Source of the DNA: Gordionus sp. m RMFG-2023
Lineage: Eukaryota; Nematomorpha; Gordioida; Chordodea; Parachordodidae
Assembly: GCF_954871325.1 (NCBI RefSeq)
Contig: NC_088775.1
Span: forward strand, 55,529,561-55,593,560
DNA length: 64,000 nt
Reading direction: 5' to 3'
The notes beneath the pieces were generated by a model that saw nothing but the letters and a program-made list of their open reading frames with translations, ran no database searches and had not been told where the DNA came from. Position numbers and translations under genes: made by a program. Positions within the stretch are counted from its first letter, which is position 1; each line of letters opens with the position of its first letter. This document shows positions 12,346 to 21,394 of the stretch, piece by piece.

Positions 12346-14010
12346 ATAAATCCCCGGAAAAATAAAACCGGAAAAAAATTCCCCGAATAATTTTTTTTTA
12401 AATTATCAAATATAACCCTGCCGATTAAATAACGAAAATATTTCTAAAAAATTATATTAAGTATTTTCTGAAAGTTGAATATTTATTCTTGACGTTTGTG
12501 CATTTTTTTGAGCATTATTTCTGTTTTAATTCTAAGCGATAAACTGCAATCTTAAAATATAAAAATTGATAAATGGATTGGTATCTTTGATACTTTATAA
12601 TTTAGTAGATAGCATAAAAGTGTAGATTTGTGACATCTTGGAAAGAAAACATGATAGATTTTTATAAAAATAGATAAAAATTATGGTTGTAATTTAAAAT
12701 TGAAAAAAAAGTGAAAACATATTTTTTTTCCTAGAAATAAGGAGATTATTTCCATAATCTTCTTTTCACCTGGATTTTAATAGATATTATGAAAACAGAT
12801 CATTTAACCTCATTATATTTACCATGAAGGGGAGGGGGGGGGGTATTTCAAACCCACACGCCACTAAGGTTAAAAAGATATATATAACATTAATATGAAT
12901 ATTATAACACTATTCTGTTACATACGTTTATATCAGGACAAAAATAACAAAATTGGAATTTTTTATGTTAATACAATACTATTAAAACTTGTATTTGATT
13001 ATAAATTTTAATTATTTTCTCCAACTAATGACAAATATCAAGTTTGTGACATAGAACACAATATATTTTATATTTTAAAAATTATCAGCAAAAGACTTCA
13101 TATATTACATATCAAAATTGAAAAATTGGCTAACTATTTTTGAAGGCAAATGATTTAAATTTTTAATATATTTCTAAAACTTAATGGAAATGATATAATT
13201 TGTGTATAATTAATATTTTTTTGTAATAAATTTTTTTTAAAATATAAAAATTTGATTTTTCAATAATATCTAAAAGTTGATGAAAATAGGTTTAAATTTC
13301 GTTTTATTATTTTAAACCTCAAGTCCTCTAGGGAATTTTAATTTAAAAAACATTTTGATTTAATGTAAGTACTGCATATCCCGGTCAATAAAGGTTAGAG
13401 CGGGCCAAAATAAAAATCTGGTTATCATTACTTAGCTTATATTAATATTTTGCCTAATATCACATAGACTAGGTATCCAATTCGTTTATTTTACAAATAT
13501 TGTTTTTTTAAATTTTCACCAAACCTGGGTTCGGAATAAGGCCATAACATTATACATTATATCGGTTAGGATTAATTAATAATAATTTAATTTGGTTAGG
13601 TTTAATATTAATAACTAGTTATTATTCATAATTTTGTTTAACAATTTTATCTTGGATATTTTTATTTAGAAAAATTTTAGAATTTTTTTAATTTTGTTGA
13701 TTTTCTCAAAAATTTTACATATTTTATTTGGGGATTTTTCCTATTTTGTTAATTTTCTAAAAATAATTTTATATTTTATAGGGATCAAAAAATAGGGGAA
13801 TAATTTTCCAGGTTAATTTTTTCCGGGGAATAATTTTCTGTGGGAATTTTTTTCCGGGGAATTATTTTTCTAGGGAATTATTTTACGGGGATTTTTTTTC
13901 TGGGGAATTATTTTCCGGTGAATTTATTCCAGGGAGTAATCTTCCGGGGATTTTTTCTGGAGAATTATTTTCCGGGAAATAAATTTCCGGTAAATTATTT
14001 TCCTAGATTC
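12345..14010. repeat. Element bounded by inverted ccgggg minisatellites
   Basis: Near 12350-12400 the sequence holds ccccgg/ccggaaaa/ttccccg units. From about 13785 to 14010 there is a much longer array of ttttccggggaattattt-like units, about 16-20 bp each and 10 or more copies. The two sets are in opposite orientation, as expected for the ends of one 1.66-kb mobile element. The interior is AT-rich without coding sequence. It appears to interrupt the Gypsy fossil. Superfamily unknown. Confidence 0.4.
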
Positions 14011-14161
14011 ATTTTATTGTCAATTTGATATTCATGGGTATATATAGTTTTTGGAAAATAAAAGGATAAAAATCGAACTACATTTCTTTCTTAAATAAAC
14101 AATTTTAATAGAACACATAATTATCAATAACGTTTAACGCTATGCATCATTAATCCAAATT

Positions 14162-14695
14162 ATGTCTTTTAAACTAAAATCTGAGCCATTTTTAGATTTA
14201 GAAAAGTTTGAAGAAATAAATAAAAAGCATATATCGGCATTTCTTGATTCATCATATTATAACTTATATAAATTACAAAATAATTTTCAACAATTACAAA
14301 TAGCCTTGAATTATTTAAATCATGATCATAATGTGAATTTTATCCCTAATATAACAGAAACTTTAAGATTATTAGCTTCAAAATTATATTCAGATATTAT
14401 ATTAAATATCGAAAAATTACATGAAAACAAGTTTAAATATTTTGTTTATATATATATTAATTTATCTTTAAGTAATATTATTAAAACTCTATGTTCATAT
14501 ACAGAAAGTATTATTCAAAAATGTGCCAAAAGCATAATATCTGCTGCTCCATTAGAAATATATTTTAATACATATCAAAATTTTAATATTTTACAATATT
14601 TAGAGAATTATGCATCTTCTCTAAATCTAAGGTTATTATTATTAAATAAAGATAATTTATATAATTTAATAGCTTTGAATTCAGAAATTCTATGA
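14162..14695 (+). CDS. Unrecognised 177-residue open reading frame
   Basis: This is the longest open frame in the left third outside the retroelements. It starts with an ATG at 14162 and encodes a Leu/Ile/Asn-rich protein beginning MSFKLKSEPFLDLEKFEEIN. The predicted character is alpha-helical, without signal peptide, zinc motif or catalytic signature. Directly after it, in another frame (about 14693-14810), lies a further open stretch beginning SMIKTFVIDLDLDLQHIF, which may be a continuation after an intron or a frameshift. The composition is as AT-rich as the surroundings, so the frame could be a young pseudogene, a fast-evolving gene, or chance. I considered Golgi or exocyst tethering subunits because of the helical pattern but found no convincing motif. 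Confidence 0.35.
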   Translation: MSFKLKSEPFLDLEKFEEINKKHISAFLDSSYYNLYKLQNNFQQLQIALNYLNHDHNVNFIPNITETLRLLASKLYSDIILNIEKLHENKFKYFVYIYINLSLSNIIKTLCSYTESIIQKCAKSIISAAPLEIYFNTYQNFNILQYLENYASSLNLRLLLLNKDNLYNLIALNSEIL

Positions 14696-14814
14696 TCAAA
14701 ACATTTGTTATTGATCTGGATTTAGACCTACAACATATATTTCAAATATTTTATCAAAGATGGTTAGATGTTAACATTTTGAAAGAAGATTTTGATAGTA
14801 TATATTTATAAAAT

Positions 14815-16040
14815 ATATAAATAATATACAAAAAGTTTTAAAATTTATTGTATCACAACATTAAAATGGAGAATTTCAAACTAATTTTAAAAATAATATA
14901 ATATATATTATTTAATAACTCATAATTCATTTAATCTTTAGAGAACATTTATAAACAAATCTTTCATTTTGATTTATATATTTCTTTAATTAATTTCAAC
15001 AAATTTATTATATTGCTTTCTTTAAACCATCAAATCTAACTAAATTATGAAGTCCATATCCTAAGCATACGATGTATAATACCCCAATCTGACACTTCTT
15101 TTGATGTTTGCCCTTACATCTCATCTGTATTATTTAGTTTTTTAAATGGAATTCTTCTTCTATAATATAGATTTCAGTATATATATGGTTTTACTAAGAT
15201 TCTTTTGTGTCACAATTCTAGTTGGCAGGGTAAAATATTTTAAATCAAAATTTTCAATTAAATGATGAAGACTAAACATGATATACTTTCGATGCTTGAA
15301 ATGATCTCTCCATAAACAAAAGTGATAGTATAGAATTTTAATTTAGAATCAATTATATTTAAAACATGCTCATTTACAGATAAATAAACATATCTAGTGC
15401 ACCCCGACATGGTTGCCCTATCAGGCAATTCTGACGAGGAATCAAATATTATATTTCTATTTTTTTAAGGATTATTTTATTTAAATTTCAAACCTTTTCA
15501 GTTATATTTTAAGTTTTACATTAAAAGATACTCAAAAAAACATCAATTAGAGCTGGCAATAAACAAGTTAAGGTTGTTTAGATCATGTAAGTCCATATAA
15601 AAAATTAATATGTATTAATGTTTATGTAATTTTGAAATATGATGTGAATATGAGAATGTAAATGATATACACTATTTTATTATATGCCAATAGGATACAA
15701 TTCATATTTTAATTTATTAATGTTAATATTCAAATTTAATAATAAATTTAAATATAATTAAATAGCATTATAAAGATTATGCAAACTGTGCCACCGCTAT
15801 GAATAAATCAGCGGGAGCATGACTGTGCCGCTCATTGCACTTGGCAGCTTTTCTGGCATAAATAAAATTGCCGGTTGTACACAGTTCTATTTTTTTTTTT
15901 AAAAAAAAACAAGATTTATTTAAATCACGCATTACACAATTTTCGACTTTGAAGTCTATGTATCTGGTTGAGCTAGCACTATACAATTTTGATTTTATTA
16001 AAATTAAAAACATTAATAACTAACATGGCAAGTTTCCTTC
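14815..16040. other. AT-rich DNA, no gene recognised
   Basis: No domain, repeat pair or RNA gene could be supported. A 78-residue minus-strand frame at 15777-16013 contains CNERHSHAPADLF but has no recognisable homology or exon context, so it is not called. Confidence 0.5.
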
Positions 16041-16047
16041 ATTTTTG

Positions 16048-16093
16048 AGATGGTCGTCCAAAACACTGGTTGATTTGTAATGGAGTGACCCTA
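16048..16093. mobile_element. Isolated terminus of the Sola-like transposon family
   Basis: The end tggttgatttgtaatggagtgaccct closely matches the right terminus of the element at 50421-53992 (gtggttgatttgtcatggaatgaccc, read in two parts: tggttgattt, then tcatggaatgaccc). No partner end was found within a few kb upstream, so this is a truncated or solo end. Confidence 0.45.
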
Positions 16094-16534
16094 ATATATT
16101 TTGGCAAATAAGATTAAACCATTTTAAAAAATCAGCAAAATCAAGCCATTAAACAACACTCAACCATATTTATACAATTTGGTTTAATTTTATTTTAATT
16201 GTTTTATATTTATCTAAAAAATGCTGGCAATTAATTTATGTTTTCAATAAATACAGTGTTAGTGAATTATTTTAAACTCTTATTATAACAGCATCATTTT
16301 AAATATACATCATTTTGACATGCTTAAATCTTCTTAATAAAATTTTATAATTTAACTGAAAATTACCAAATATTATCAAAAAATATTGAATATTAGTAAT
16401 ATGGCATTTAAATTTTTATTACCTGAGATCTTTTATGTTGTAACAAGGTTTTTTTTCCATGATTTTTGGTTACTATAAATTTTGACCCGAACCTTTATTT
16501 ATAATGGTGTATAAAAATTCATAAAGGTTATGGC

Positions 16535-17125
16535 AGAGACCTGGAGAGCTGGCCTGAGTACATGGGCCAGGCCTGAAAATTTTTTTTTTAAAATACCCGG
16601 GTGTGGCCTAAGATTATTAAACCTAAACGCGGGCCAGGACAAAATAATTTTTTTTGAAAATTTATACACCATAATTATTATATTCTTAAATTAGATATGG
16701 TTATAATGATTATAAAATTTACTTCCATTTAGTTTTATTTTTATAAATGCAATATATAATATAGTATATTCTCAAAATTTTATTTACTTCTTTATAAATA
16801 TTAGTTTTATTTTTATATATGCAATATATAATATATTATATTCACAAAATATACTTCCATTTTTTTTATAAATATTAGATTTATTTTTTTATAAATACAA
16901 TATAATAAGTATATTCTCAAAATATTATTTACTTCCTTTTTATAAATACAATTAAGTATATTCTCAAAATATTTGCACAAATTTTTTATAGTATCAATTT
17001 GTAATATACTAAATATTTGTTTAGAATAAAAAAAATAAAATATGTAATATGCTTGCTTATTAAATGATAATACTTTGTGAAAAATATGATAAAATACCGA
17101 ATAGGTTAATTTTTTATATATACCA
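16535..17125. mobile_element. hAT-type non-autonomous element, GCAGAGACCTG family
   Basis: It begins near gcagagacctgg and contains the GC-rich words gggccaggcctgaaaa and gggtgtggcc, in an otherwise AT-rich body. Its body matches the element at 40490-41362; for example both contain tatgcttgcttattaaatga followed by ataccgaataggt. This copy lacks the insertion seen at 40924-41153, so it serves as the empty-site reference for that copy. Confidence 0.55.
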
Positions 17126-17641
17126 GGTTGGTAATAGGAAAAAAAATTCAAAAAAAAGGAAAATTGTTATTTTCTTAAATTTTCTCAATTTATATTTTTC
17201 TTCCCATTATTGCTTTAAGTCATTGTTAATCATTATTTTTCTCTCTCAATTTTTTTCTTCTCAATTTTCACTTAATTTTTTTAGTATAACCTAGCAATAA
17301 TTAATATTGATAAATAATTTTATAAGCGAATGCCACAACTATAGCCAAAAACTGCAGTCAAGTCTATCAATTTAAGTAGACAAGAGGACGAATAGTTCTA
17401 TGTACTTAGTCGACTAGAGGACGAATAGTTCTATGAACGAATAGTTCTTTGAACTTGAGTACTAAAGGACAAAGATTTTAAATTAGTTATTATTAATAAA
17501 ACATTTTGTCATAATTGAGAGACTGATTTGTAAAATTTGATTTTTGGTAAAGTCAGTATGTATTGCGTTTGATGAGTCATTTTTATAATTTTATGTTTTA
17601 GTTAAATTGGTGAGTCAATGTTATTTTTATAATTTTATGTT

Positions 17642-19633
17642 TTAGTTTCGCGTTAACATTTTATTTTTAGATGGCGCTGATAGTCCGGAAATAAGTGACG
17701 GTGTGTCTTGGCTAGATTGAGGCCCGAACAGGGATTCGTCGTCCTGCTGTAGTAGGATAGCTCCTTCTAGTATGGGGCCTTCGAAGAGTCCAAGGTGTCT
17801 TCTTGGTGCCATCCAAGTCCTTGATGGAAGGTCGGCAGGGCTATCCTCCGTTGGAATCCATTGTATATTTTGTGAAATGGCGGTAAAGTTCGGCAGCCCT
17901 AGCTTGATCATGATTTGTGTGATGATGATTTCAAGCGAAGGTGATCGTGATCCGCCCTTTTTGAAGGTAAAGTAGGCTACCGATGAGTCCGTGAAAATCA
18001 TGGGGTGCTCATTGTTACGGTGGATCGCCATGATGGCCCCCATTCCGACTGCAAGGATCTCTTTCCCATTGATGTGGGAGATCGCGTGGACGGGGATGTT
18101 GAATAAGAGGCACGCTTCACTGTATGCTACCGAAAGGTTGTCGGTCTCCCAGAAGTTAATGCCCATGTGGGAGTTGGATGCGTCGACATACACCGGTGAG
18201 TTGGCATAGTAGTGCAGAGGCAAAGGGGTAGCTAAGGCGTCGATGATCAGTCGCGCTTTGGTGAAGGCCAGGAAGGTGTCCACTATAGGGGTCAGCTGTC
18301 CGCTGTTCATCGTAACGTAGTAAGGGGAGATAAGTCTCGACATACCGGTTATGGTGTAAGCGTAATGATTGACGACCCCTAGGACCCTGGCTGCAAGATT
18401 TACCCCTATCTCGAGATGCTGGTAGGAGTGTCGCCGAAAGACCTCCAGGCATTTGTGGAGTCTTCTTCTCGTACCTGTATCTGCTGAGACAGTCTTGTTG
18501 GCTAGATCGATGGGGACCCCTAAGTAGGTAATTTGAGGTGTAGGGTCAAGTACCGATTTTTCAGGTGCTATTTGTAAGCCCCATCCTTCGAGGGTGCAGC
18601 GCAGTGATCGTGTAGACCATTTGACGTCGTTTTCGTTGGGCCCGTATATTAGAATGTCATCAAGGTATACGTTGTAGTTGGCCTTCTTGACAGTCTTGGC
18701 GCAGGCATCCAGCAAGATCGATTGGAGGCAGTAGGGGCTAAAGGATGCGCCCATGGGCAGTACCTTGTATCGAAAGTTGCTATTGTTGAATTTGAAGCCG
18801 AAGAATTTTCTCACACTGCTTGAGAGGGGGATGGAAAAAAAGGCTGATCTAATATCAATTTTGCAGGCATAGGATGTCTGATCGAGCTTAGCTGACATAA
18901 GTGGAATTGACTTTAGGCGGAAGGGATAGTGCAGGAAGTTTTTGGATACTTCGGAGAAGTCGCTAATGACTCGTGGTGCACCATTCCCTTTTGGGATTAC
19001 GAATAGAGGTGAGCATATCTCATCCTCGTCAGCCGGCTCGATGACATCGGCGGCGATTAGCTGTCTAACGATGTCGTGGTATTTGTTATGCACGCCCGCG
19101 CGAATGTTGTGTTTAAAGTATATGTTGTTATTATTGTTTATTTTTAGGTGGTCAATGCGCGGGCGGAACCCTCTTTCAGCGACTCTCTTAGTGAAGGGCG
19201 ACATAAGCGGTCCTACGGTGAGTCTAGCATTGCTGATGTTGAGGCTAGGGCGGCCGGCGAGCTGTTCGTCAGAAAAGGTGCTTCTAGGACCCCCGACAAC
19301 GATACCATTGAGGATACCGGGAATGTTGGGTGTGTTAGATGCTCCCACCTGGGGCATACCAGGTTCATCGTCGGTGCTGTAGACAGAGTCTTGTAGCTCC
19401 GTAATGATTGACTGAGCTTCGCTATTGTCCGCAGAGCTACCCGAAGGTAGCGAGTCAGAGAGGGGACTAGGTGTCCACCATTCGGGTATGCCAGAGTCTT
19501 CCGATAGAAAGGAAGGGATATCCGATTCTGATTGTGGGCTAACGTCGGGGTTGTTGCACGCAGGGGTATGATTGTTATCTATTGCGGAATCCGGTGCGTC
19601 ACTGTCCCCGTCAGTGTCTTTTTTCGAAAACAT
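17642..19633 (-). CDS. Retroelement pol: reverse transcriptase plus RNase H
   Basis: The product has 663 residues. Residues 1-160 are acidic and Ser/Pro-rich, with no known domain. Residues about 175-400 form the reverse transcriptase: SPLFVIPKGNGAPRVISDFS (fingers), CKIDIRSAFFSIPL (motif A), LPMGASFSPYCLQ (motif B) and VYLDDILIYG (YxDD catalytic box). Residues about 480-620 form an RNase H-like domain with YVDASNSHMGI, KEILAVGMGAI, IFTDS and WIPTEDSPADLPSR. The frame ends without a protease, integrase or recombinase. The start at 19633 is the first ATG of the frame. A homologous 3' piece lies at 7866-8420. The enzyme would copy the element RNA into DNA; how the element integrates is not shown by the sequence. 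Confidence 0.8.
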   Translation of the reverse strand: MFSKKDTDGDSDAPDSAIDNNHTPACNNPDVSPQSESDIPSFLSEDSGIPEWWTPSPLSDSLPSGSSADNSEAQSIITELQDSVYSTDDEPGMPQVGASNTPNIPGILNGIVVGGPRSTFSDEQLAGRPSLNISNARLTVGPLMSPFTKRVAERGFRPRIDHLKINNNNNIYFKHNIRAGVHNKYHDIVRQLIAADVIEPADEDEICSPLFVIPKGNGAPRVISDFSEVSKNFLHYPFRLKSIPLMSAKLDQTSYACKIDIRSAFFSIPLSSSVRKFFGFKFNNSNFRYKVLPMGASFSPYCLQSILLDACAKTVKKANYNVYLDDILIYGPNENDVKWSTRSLRCTLEGWGLQIAPEKSVLDPTPQITYLGVPIDLANKTVSADTGTRRRLHKCLEVFRRHSYQHLEIGVNLAARVLGVVNHYAYTITGMSRLISPYYVTMNSGQLTPIVDTFLAFTKARLIIDALATPLPLHYYANSPVYVDASNSHMGINFWETDNLSVAYSEACLLFNIPVHAISHINGKEILAVGMGAIMAIHRNNEHPMIFTDSSVAYFTFKKGGSRSPSLEIIITQIMIKLGLPNFTAISQNIQWIPTEDSPADLPSRTWMAPRRHLGLFEGPILEGAILLQQDDESLFGPQSSQDTPSLISGLSAPSKNKMLTRN

Positions 19634-19834
19634 CTGATGCCTCAGCTCCCTAAGAAATTTATTTACCGTAGTTAGCCAGCTAGGGGGCTGCGATGTTCCC
19701 GTCCTTCGAGCTGGTGGGCCGTTGCTCGGACCGGTAACCCCTAGTTGTACCGGTGGGTTGATAGTTGAAGGAGGTAAGATAGTGGAAGAGAAGAGGGAGA
19801 CGATAGTAGGGGTTTCGGAGGTACGACGAGTTCG

Positions 19835-20305
19835 TTACTTCCTTTTCTTGCCCCTGGCGGGGGCCGCGTCCTTCCTTTCAGGGCGTTTCCGATAACCGTA
19901 GGTGGAGGGGCCTGTACGGCCCCTATCTCGAAAGGGCGCAGGGTCCTGGTAGACAGTAATATTTTCCCCGCATAGGAATTTCTCTTGGTATGAAGCATCA
20001 TTATTTCTCGCGGTTTTCCAATTCCAATGAATTAGCGCCAGAACTCGAATCTTTTTTGCTTGAATCTTCAGCATCCTAATGTCAGATTCCGGCGACAGAA
20101 TTTCTAACACTTCAGCGATATTCTTGATCTTATGACGGTCTCTGTCATTGGCCTTGCATCTTGGCTCGAGGAGATCTTGCTGGAGGCCTGCCCAAACTTT
20201 CATGAGTCTATCGTAGGCTTCGGCCGATGTCGCTGGTGGTTCGAGTTGTACCGGGGGCAACGTTGGAGGTGCGCCTGGTATTGTTGGCGGTGGAGGTGCT
20301 TCCAT
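19835..20305 (-). CDS. Retroelement gag-like protein
   Basis: The product has 156 residues. The N-terminus is Pro-rich (MEAPPPPTIPGAPPTLPPVQ). The middle is helical, with WAGLQQDLLEPRCK, and the C-terminus is strongly basic (RGKKRK), a plausible nucleic-acid-binding tail. No CCHC knuckle. It lies about 200 bp upstream of the pol start and in another frame. The gag role is inferred from position and basic tail, not from a recognised domain. Confidence 0.55.
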   Translation of the reverse strand: MEAPPPPTIPGAPPTLPPVQLEPPATSAEAYDRLMKVWAGLQQDLLEPRCKANDRDRHKIKNIAEVLEILSPESDIRMLKIQAKKIRVLALIHWNWKTARNNDASYQEKFLCGENITVYQDPAPFRDRGRTGPSTYGYRKRPERKDAAPARGKKRK

Positions 20306-20383
20306 AGTTTATGTACCGGTCACTTAAGGGCTCCTTTCTCTGGGGGTGGACGTATGTCTGGGTGACGGGGTACGTTGTCGCTG

Positions 20384-20617
20384 TCAGTCCTGATTCACTT
20401 GCGTGGATAAGGTTGCCATACGCTCGGATATGGCATTCATAGCCGCGATAATAGCGCGGGTACTAGGATCGACGGGGGCAGTATCCATTGAATTATCCGG
20501 CGTAGGAACGAGGTTAGTTCCGTCTAAATTCGGGGGCTGTCCTGGCGGTAGGTTAGCGTTGTCAAGAGGTGGTCTATTACCCACAAAAGTTCCTTGAATA
20601 ATACGTGGTCTAACCAT
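20384..20617 (-). CDS. Small retroelement leader ORF
   Basis: The product has 77 residues and begins MVRPRIIQGTFVGNRPPLDN, with a short helical end (MNAISERMATLSTQVNQD). It is the first frame of the element, followed after 78 bp by the gag-like frame. GC content matches the other two frames. It may be the N-terminal part of gag or a separate small protein; the sequence does not decide. Confidence 0.45.
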   Translation of the reverse strand: MVRPRIIQGTFVGNRPPLDNANLPPGQPPNLDGTNLVPTPDNSMDTAPVDPSTRAIIAAMNAISERMATLSTQVNQD

Positions 20618-20787
20618 AGTTTCGGATTAGAAATTTAGTACGAATAAAATTCACAGTATAAGCAATAGAAAATAAACAATGGTTATAATTAACGTAATAA
20701 TAAGTATTTATGTAAATAAATATCAAGGGGAAGTGAATTATTGTAAAGTCATTATGATGATATGATTTAATTATTTATTTGTGATGA

Positions 20788-20814
20788 TTATTGCTTCCCT
20801 ATAAAAGGGAAGCG
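20788..20814 (-). promoter_or_regulatory. Palindromic TATA-like site in the retroelement leader
   Basis: The text cttccctataaaagggaag is an inverted repeat (cttccc/gggaag) with tataaaa in the centre. It lies about 180 bp upstream of the first retroelement ORF on the minus strand, where a promoter would be expected. Inferred from position and motif. The palindrome would also look similar from the other strand. Confidence 0.35.
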
Positions 20815-20835
20815 AAAATTGTAAATTATTAATTC

Positions 20836-20905
20836 ATTTTTTTTTGAATTCATTTTTTTTGAATTCATTTTTTTTGAATTCATTTTTTTTGAATTCATTT
20901 TTTTA
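20836..20905. repeat. Tandem GAATTCATTTTTTTT repeat, about five copies
   Basis: A 16-bp unit, gaattcatttttttt plus or minus one T, is repeated about five times in the element's leader or terminal region. Copies are nearly identical, which points to recent expansion or slippage. Confidence 0.75.
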
Positions 20906-21394
20906 TAACTATTTTTTGTTTTTGATTATTATTATTTTTTTTTTACAAATAATTTTTATTCTAAAATTATAATCGGTTTTTAACGTCTTATATTTTTATT
21001 TATAAACTATACGAAATATTCTAATAAAGGAAGTATAAAACCGCCTATATATATAAGAAAACAATACATTAATATAGTTAAATAATACATTTGTTTTTTT
21101 ATTTTTAACCTTAGACTTCCAACTTGAGTCGTTATACGAAATATAATATACTTGAGTCAACTAGAGGACGAATAATTCTCTGAACTTGAGTCGTCGACCA
21201 GAGGACGAAGATTTAAAATTATTTATTATTAATTAATAAAACATTTGTTCTGTTTTTTTTATTTTTTACTTTAGACTTCCAACTTGAGTCGTGAACACGA
21301 GTTATATACTTATGTCGACTAGAGAACGAATAAATTATTGAAAATGGGGAAGATCATGATTTAAATTTAGTCTAGAATTTTTAAGATATTTTTT

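Larger units (their letters stand above)
17340..21340 (-). mobile_element. GC-rich DIRS-like retroelement, coding region looks whole
   Basis: On the minus strand this element carries, in order, a 77-residue frame, a 156-residue gag-like frame and a 663-residue RT-RNase H frame. The coding part is near 50% GC, against roughly 25% around it. Directly repeated flanking sequence occurs at both ends: agaggacgaata and a following aaattatttattattaat/aaattagttattattaat block, near 17390-17510 and 21165-21245. No DDE integrase, tyrosine recombinase or aspartic protease was recognised. The RNase H type and the motif set resemble DIRS/Ngaro-like or related elements; the exact family is uncertain. The open frames imply a young copy. 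Confidence 0.65.

Noticed and set aside
15777-16013. 78-residue minus-strand frame with CNERHSHAPADLF
   Set aside because: No family recognised, no exon context, and low-complexity halves; chance cannot be excluded.
17772-20597. Open frames on the plus strand across the GC-rich retroelement
   Set aside because: They are shadows of the three minus-strand frames, which carry clear RT and RNase H motifs.
17390-21245. Calling the flanking direct repeats of the retroelement true LTRs
   Set aside because: Shared text is only about 100-130 bp with unclear borders and no TG...CA ends or target duplication, so it is described only as directly repeated flanks.
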